Assembly: GCA_947497495.1 (NCBI GenBank) | Contig: CANMGT010000001.1 | Location: 372,001-436,000 of the forward strand | DNA: 64,000 nucleotides | Reading direction: 5' to 3' | DNA from: an uncultured Lentibacter sp. | GTDB taxonomy: Bacteria; Pseudomonadota; Alphaproteobacteria; Rhodobacterales; Rhodobacteraceae | In this document: piece by piece, positions 61,889-64,000 of the stretch | Position numbering within the stretch: the first letter of the stretch is position 1 | How the letters are laid out: the number at the start of each line of letters is the position of its first letter | Made by a program: the position numbers and the translations under genes | The notes under the pieces: model-generated | What the model saw: the letters and a program-made list of their open reading frames with translations, nothing else | Databases searched by the model: none | What the model was told of the DNA's origin: nothing

Positions 61889-62662
61889 ATGACAATCTTG
61901 GTAGAAGACAACGGCAATTGGGTGCAAATTACGCTCAACCGCCCTGACCGTTTGAACAGCTTTAACGAAGAGATGCACGGCGAGTTGCGTGCGGCCCTCG
62001 AGGCCGCAAAATCCAAGCGGGCCGTGCTGTTAACAGGTGCTGGCCGGGGTTTTTGTGCAGGGCAGGACTTAGGCGACCGCAACCCGGCAACGATGGACGG
62101 CCCGCCCGACCTTGGCAAAACAGTGCGCGACTTCTGGGCGCCTCTGGTGCGCCAGATTCGCGGGCTGGAAATGCCCGTTGTTTGCGCGGTCAACGGTGTT
62201 GCAGCAGGCGCTGGCTCGTCACTGGCGTTGAACTGCGACATGGTTTTTGCGGCTGAGTCGGCCAAATTTATCCAGTCGTTCGCCAAGGTCGGGCTTATCC
62301 CCGACACGGGCGGCAGCTGGCAACTGACCCGTAAGCTTGGCCCTGCCCGAGCAATGGGGTTGGCGCTGACAGCCGAGCCGCTCACGGCCGCGCAAGCCGC
62401 CGATTGGGGGCTCATCTGGAAGGCGCTGCCCGACGACACGCTCATGCAGGAAGCGCGCGCGCAGACCGAGCGCCTCGCCAACGGCCCGACATTCGGACTG
62501 GCCGCAACCAAACGCGCGATTGACGCCGCAGCGACAAACACCCTCGACGCGCACCTCGAGCTCGAGGCCGACCTTATGAAAGCCTGCGGAGAAAGCGCGG
62601 ATTACGCAGAGGGCGTCGCAGCTTTCTTGGGCAAACGCGCACCGGAGTATCAAGGCAAATGA
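61889..62662 (+). CDS. paaG: 2-(1,2-epoxy-1,2-dihydrophenyl)acetyl-CoA isomerase
   Basis: A 257-residue crotonase-family enzyme; ATG 61889 follows GAGGGGGGAGC, and the frame to the left up to 61787 lies over the operator. LTGAGRGFCAGQDLGDRN and NGVAAGAGSSLALNCDMVFAAESAKFIQSFAKVGLIPDTGG (key parts: oxyanion glycines and catalytic Asp in IPDTGGSW) are typical of PaaG. It converts the ring epoxide to oxepin-CoA. Overlaps paaI by 4 bp. Confidence 0.94.
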   Translation: MTILVEDNGNWVQITLNRPDRLNSFNEEMHGELRAALEAAKSKRAVLLTGAGRGFCAGQDLGDRNPATMDGPPDLGKTVRDFWAPLVRQIRGLEMPVVCAVNGVAAGAGSSLALNCDMVFAAESAKFIQSFAKVGLIPDTGGSWQLTRKLGPARAMGLALTAEPLTAAQAADWGLIWKALPDDTLMQEARAQTERLANGPTFGLAATKRAIDAAATNTLDAHLELEADLMKACGESADYAEGVAAFLGKRAPEYQGK

Positions 62663-63084
62663 CGACAGTTGCAGAACGTTCCGCCGCTGCTATGTGGGAA
62701 GGCGACGAGGCCTCAAAGTGGCTTGGCTTCGAGATTACTTCTGTCAGCGAAGGCTGTGCCACTTTGGAAATGACAGTCGAGAAACACCACTGTAACGGCC
62801 ATGGCATGTGCCACGGCGGCATAACCTTTGCGCTCGCTGACAGCGCCTTTGCTTTTGCGTGCAACTCTCGCAATCAATCGACTGTGGCACAGCACAACGC
62901 GATCACCTACCTTGCCCCTGGCAAGCTGGGCGACAGGCTTACCGCGACGGCGCGGGAAGTCAGCCTTACGGGGCGATCAGGCATCTATGATGTCACCGTC
63001 AGCACCCAAACCGGAGTTATCATCGCCGAATTTCGCGGCAACTCGCGCGCGATCAAAGGCCAGCTATTTGAGGACAAATCATGA
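62659..63084 (+). CDS. paaI: Phenylacetyl-CoA pathway thioesterase
   Basis: A 141-residue hotdog-fold thioesterase. The PaaI motif CNGHGMCHGGITFALADSAFAFACN includes the catalytic Asp (in LADSAF) and HGG. It hydrolyses stalled ring-hydroxylated phenylacetyl-CoA products to recycle CoA. It overlaps paaG and paaK by ATGA at both ends, a tight operon. Confidence 0.94.
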   Translation: MTTVAERSAAAMWEGDEASKWLGFEITSVSEGCATLEMTVEKHHCNGHGMCHGGITFALADSAFAFACNSRNQSTVAQHNAITYLAPGKLGDRLTATAREVSLTGRSGIYDVTVSTQTGVIIAEFRGNSRAIKGQLFEDKS

Positions 63085-64000
63085 AAGACCTGACCCCAAG
63101 CCGCGACAGCCTAGACCCTATCGAAATCGCCAGCCGCGACGAGATCAGCGCGCTGCAACTCGAGCGCATGAAGTGGTCGCTGCGCCACGCCTATGACAAC
63201 GTCGCGATGTATCGCAAACGCTTTGACGAAGCGGGCGTTCACCCCGACGATCTGAAGGAGCTTAAAGACCTCGCGAAGTTCCCCTTCACCTATAAGAACG
63301 ACCTGCGCGACAACTACCCGTTCGGGCTGTCTGCGGTTCCCAAGAACAAACTTGCGCGCATCCATGCCTCGTCGGGCACGACGGGCAAGCCGACAGTTGT
63401 TGTCTACACCAAAAACGATATCGACGTTTGGGCAGACACCTTGGCGCGCAGCTTGCGAGCGTCGGGCCTCGCGGCGGGCGACATGGTGCACAACGCCTAT
63501 GGCTACGGGCTGTTCACAGGCGGCCTCGGCGCGCATTACGGCATCGAGCGGCTCGGGGCGACAGTCGTTCCCATGGGCGGCGGGCAGACGGAAAAGCAAG
63601 TCGGACTGATCACTGACTTTGAGCCAAAAGGCATCATGGTGACGCCGTCTTACATGCTGAACATCCTTGAAGGCTTCCACAAGGCGGGGATCGATCCGCG
63701 CAGCTCTTCGTTGCAAGTTGGCATTTTCGGTGCCGAGCCTTGGACAAACGCGATGCGCCTCGAAGTCGAAGAGGCGTTTGATATGCACGCTGTCGACATT
63801 TACGGCCTGAGCGAGATCATGGGGCCCGGTGTGGCCAACGAATGTGTCGAGACAAAGGATGGGCTGCATGTCTGGGAGGATCACTACTACCCGGAGATCA
63901 TCAACCCGGCCACAGGCGAGGTTGTGGAAGACGGCGAAGAAGGCGAGCTCGTCTTCACCACACTGACCAAGGAAGGCATGCCAATGATCCGCTATCGCAC
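63081..64000 (+). CDS. paaK: Phenylacetate-CoA ligase, 5' part
   Basis: About 306 residues of an adenylate-forming ligase that continues past the window. The start ATG 63081 overlaps the paaI stop (ATGA). N-terminal LERMKWSLRHAYDNVAMYRKRF region, AMP-binding loop HASSGTTGKPTVVVYT, and YGLSEIMGPGVANEC with the substrate/aryl pocket are present. It activates phenylacetate with ATP and CoA, the entry step of the pathway. No frameshift is seen up to the edge. Confidence 0.95.
   Translation, partial: MKDLTPSRDSLDPIEIASRDEISALQLERMKWSLRHAYDNVAMYRKRFDEAGVHPDDLKELKDLAKFPFTYKNDLRDNYPFGLSAVPKNKLARIHASSGTTGKPTVVVYTKNDIDVWADTLARSLRASGLAAGDMVHNAYGYGLFTGGLGAHYGIERLGATVVPMGGGQTEKQVGLITDFEPKGIMVTPSYMLNILEGFHKAGIDPRSSSLQVGIFGAEPWTNAMRLEVEEAFDMHAVDIYGLSEIMGPGVANECVETKDGLHVWEDHYYPEIINPATGEVVEDGEEGELVFTTLTKEGMPMIRYR

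Noticed and set aside
1..64000. CRISPR arrays, tRNA or rRNA genes, phage or conjugative genes
   Set aside because: No regularly spaced repeat series, no cloverleaf with a CCA-type end and no phage or transfer proteins were found; the only short-period repeats are the operator-like arrays described.

Overview
The window is a chromosomal segment of an alphaproteobacterium, most likely a marine member of the Rhodobacteraceae (Roseobacter group). The base for this is the moderately GC-rich coding style, the family-typical small proteins (DUF1467, DUF6455, a Flp-like pilin with a VTVDWV motif), three TRAP-type uptake components, a serC-serA operon with a structured leader, a BktB-type thiolase and a phenylacetate (paa) cluster. 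This placement is inference from gene content, not from a marker phylogeny. No tRNA, rRNA, CRISPR array, integrase or prophage was found. The only mobile DNA is an eroded patch near 23.2-24.3 kb.

Layout. 0-12.4 kb: the 3' end of recQ, yaaA, a hybrid histidine kinase, then a very large alpha-2-macroglobulin-like protein translationally coupled to penicillin-binding protein 1C, and a convergent BktB-type thiolase. 12.5-17 kb: a beta-helix/membrane protein of unknown function, a small phosphatase and a SulP transporter. 17.3-23.2 kb: a four-gene operon (AlkJ-type GMC alcohol dehydrogenase, AlkK-type acyl-CoA synthetase, atypical aldehyde dehydrogenase, TetR regulator) that can be read as an alcohol-to-aldehyde-to-acid-to-acyl-CoA route. 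It is preceded by a repeated operator-like motif. 23.2-24.5 kb: transposase and LysR remnants. 24.5-32.9 kb: a divergent module in which aminotransferase, Cache sensor kinase and FixJ-type regulator are read leftward, and a TAXI-TRAP transporter with a UspA protein is read rightward. 33-36.9 kb: the full serine pathway (serA, serC, serB). 37-48.8 kb: an orphan Tat-exported peptide-type binding protein, an amidotransferase, a nitroreductase, an EI24 membrane protein, methylmalonyl-CoA epimerase, a receiver protein, a Flp-like pilin, a DUF1501/DUF1800 pair, aspS and a GT87 protein. 48.9-56.3 kb: carB with a coupled RluA-type synthase, an aldehyde dehydrogenase, 1-Cys peroxiredoxin, aquaporin and a DUF6455 protein. 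56.4-64 kb: a DctPQM TRAP transporter followed by paaZ, divergent from paaG-paaI-paaK; paaK runs off the end.

The regulatory DNA and RNA is informative. An Irr-type iron box lies before the peroxiredoxin. An FNR-like box and a hairpin that covers the ribosome-binding site lie before the DUF6455 gene. There is a serC leader candidate, a TetR/PaaR-like operator between paaZ and paaG, four evenly spaced TGCA sites before the thiolase, and a three-hairpin block after the RluA gene.

The two least explained units are the alkJ/alkK-like operon with its non-AlkH aldehyde dehydrogenase and no hydroxylase in view, and the beta-helix/two-helix membrane protein at 12.8 kb. All assignments come from reading the sequence and recalled family knowledge; no database search was run.
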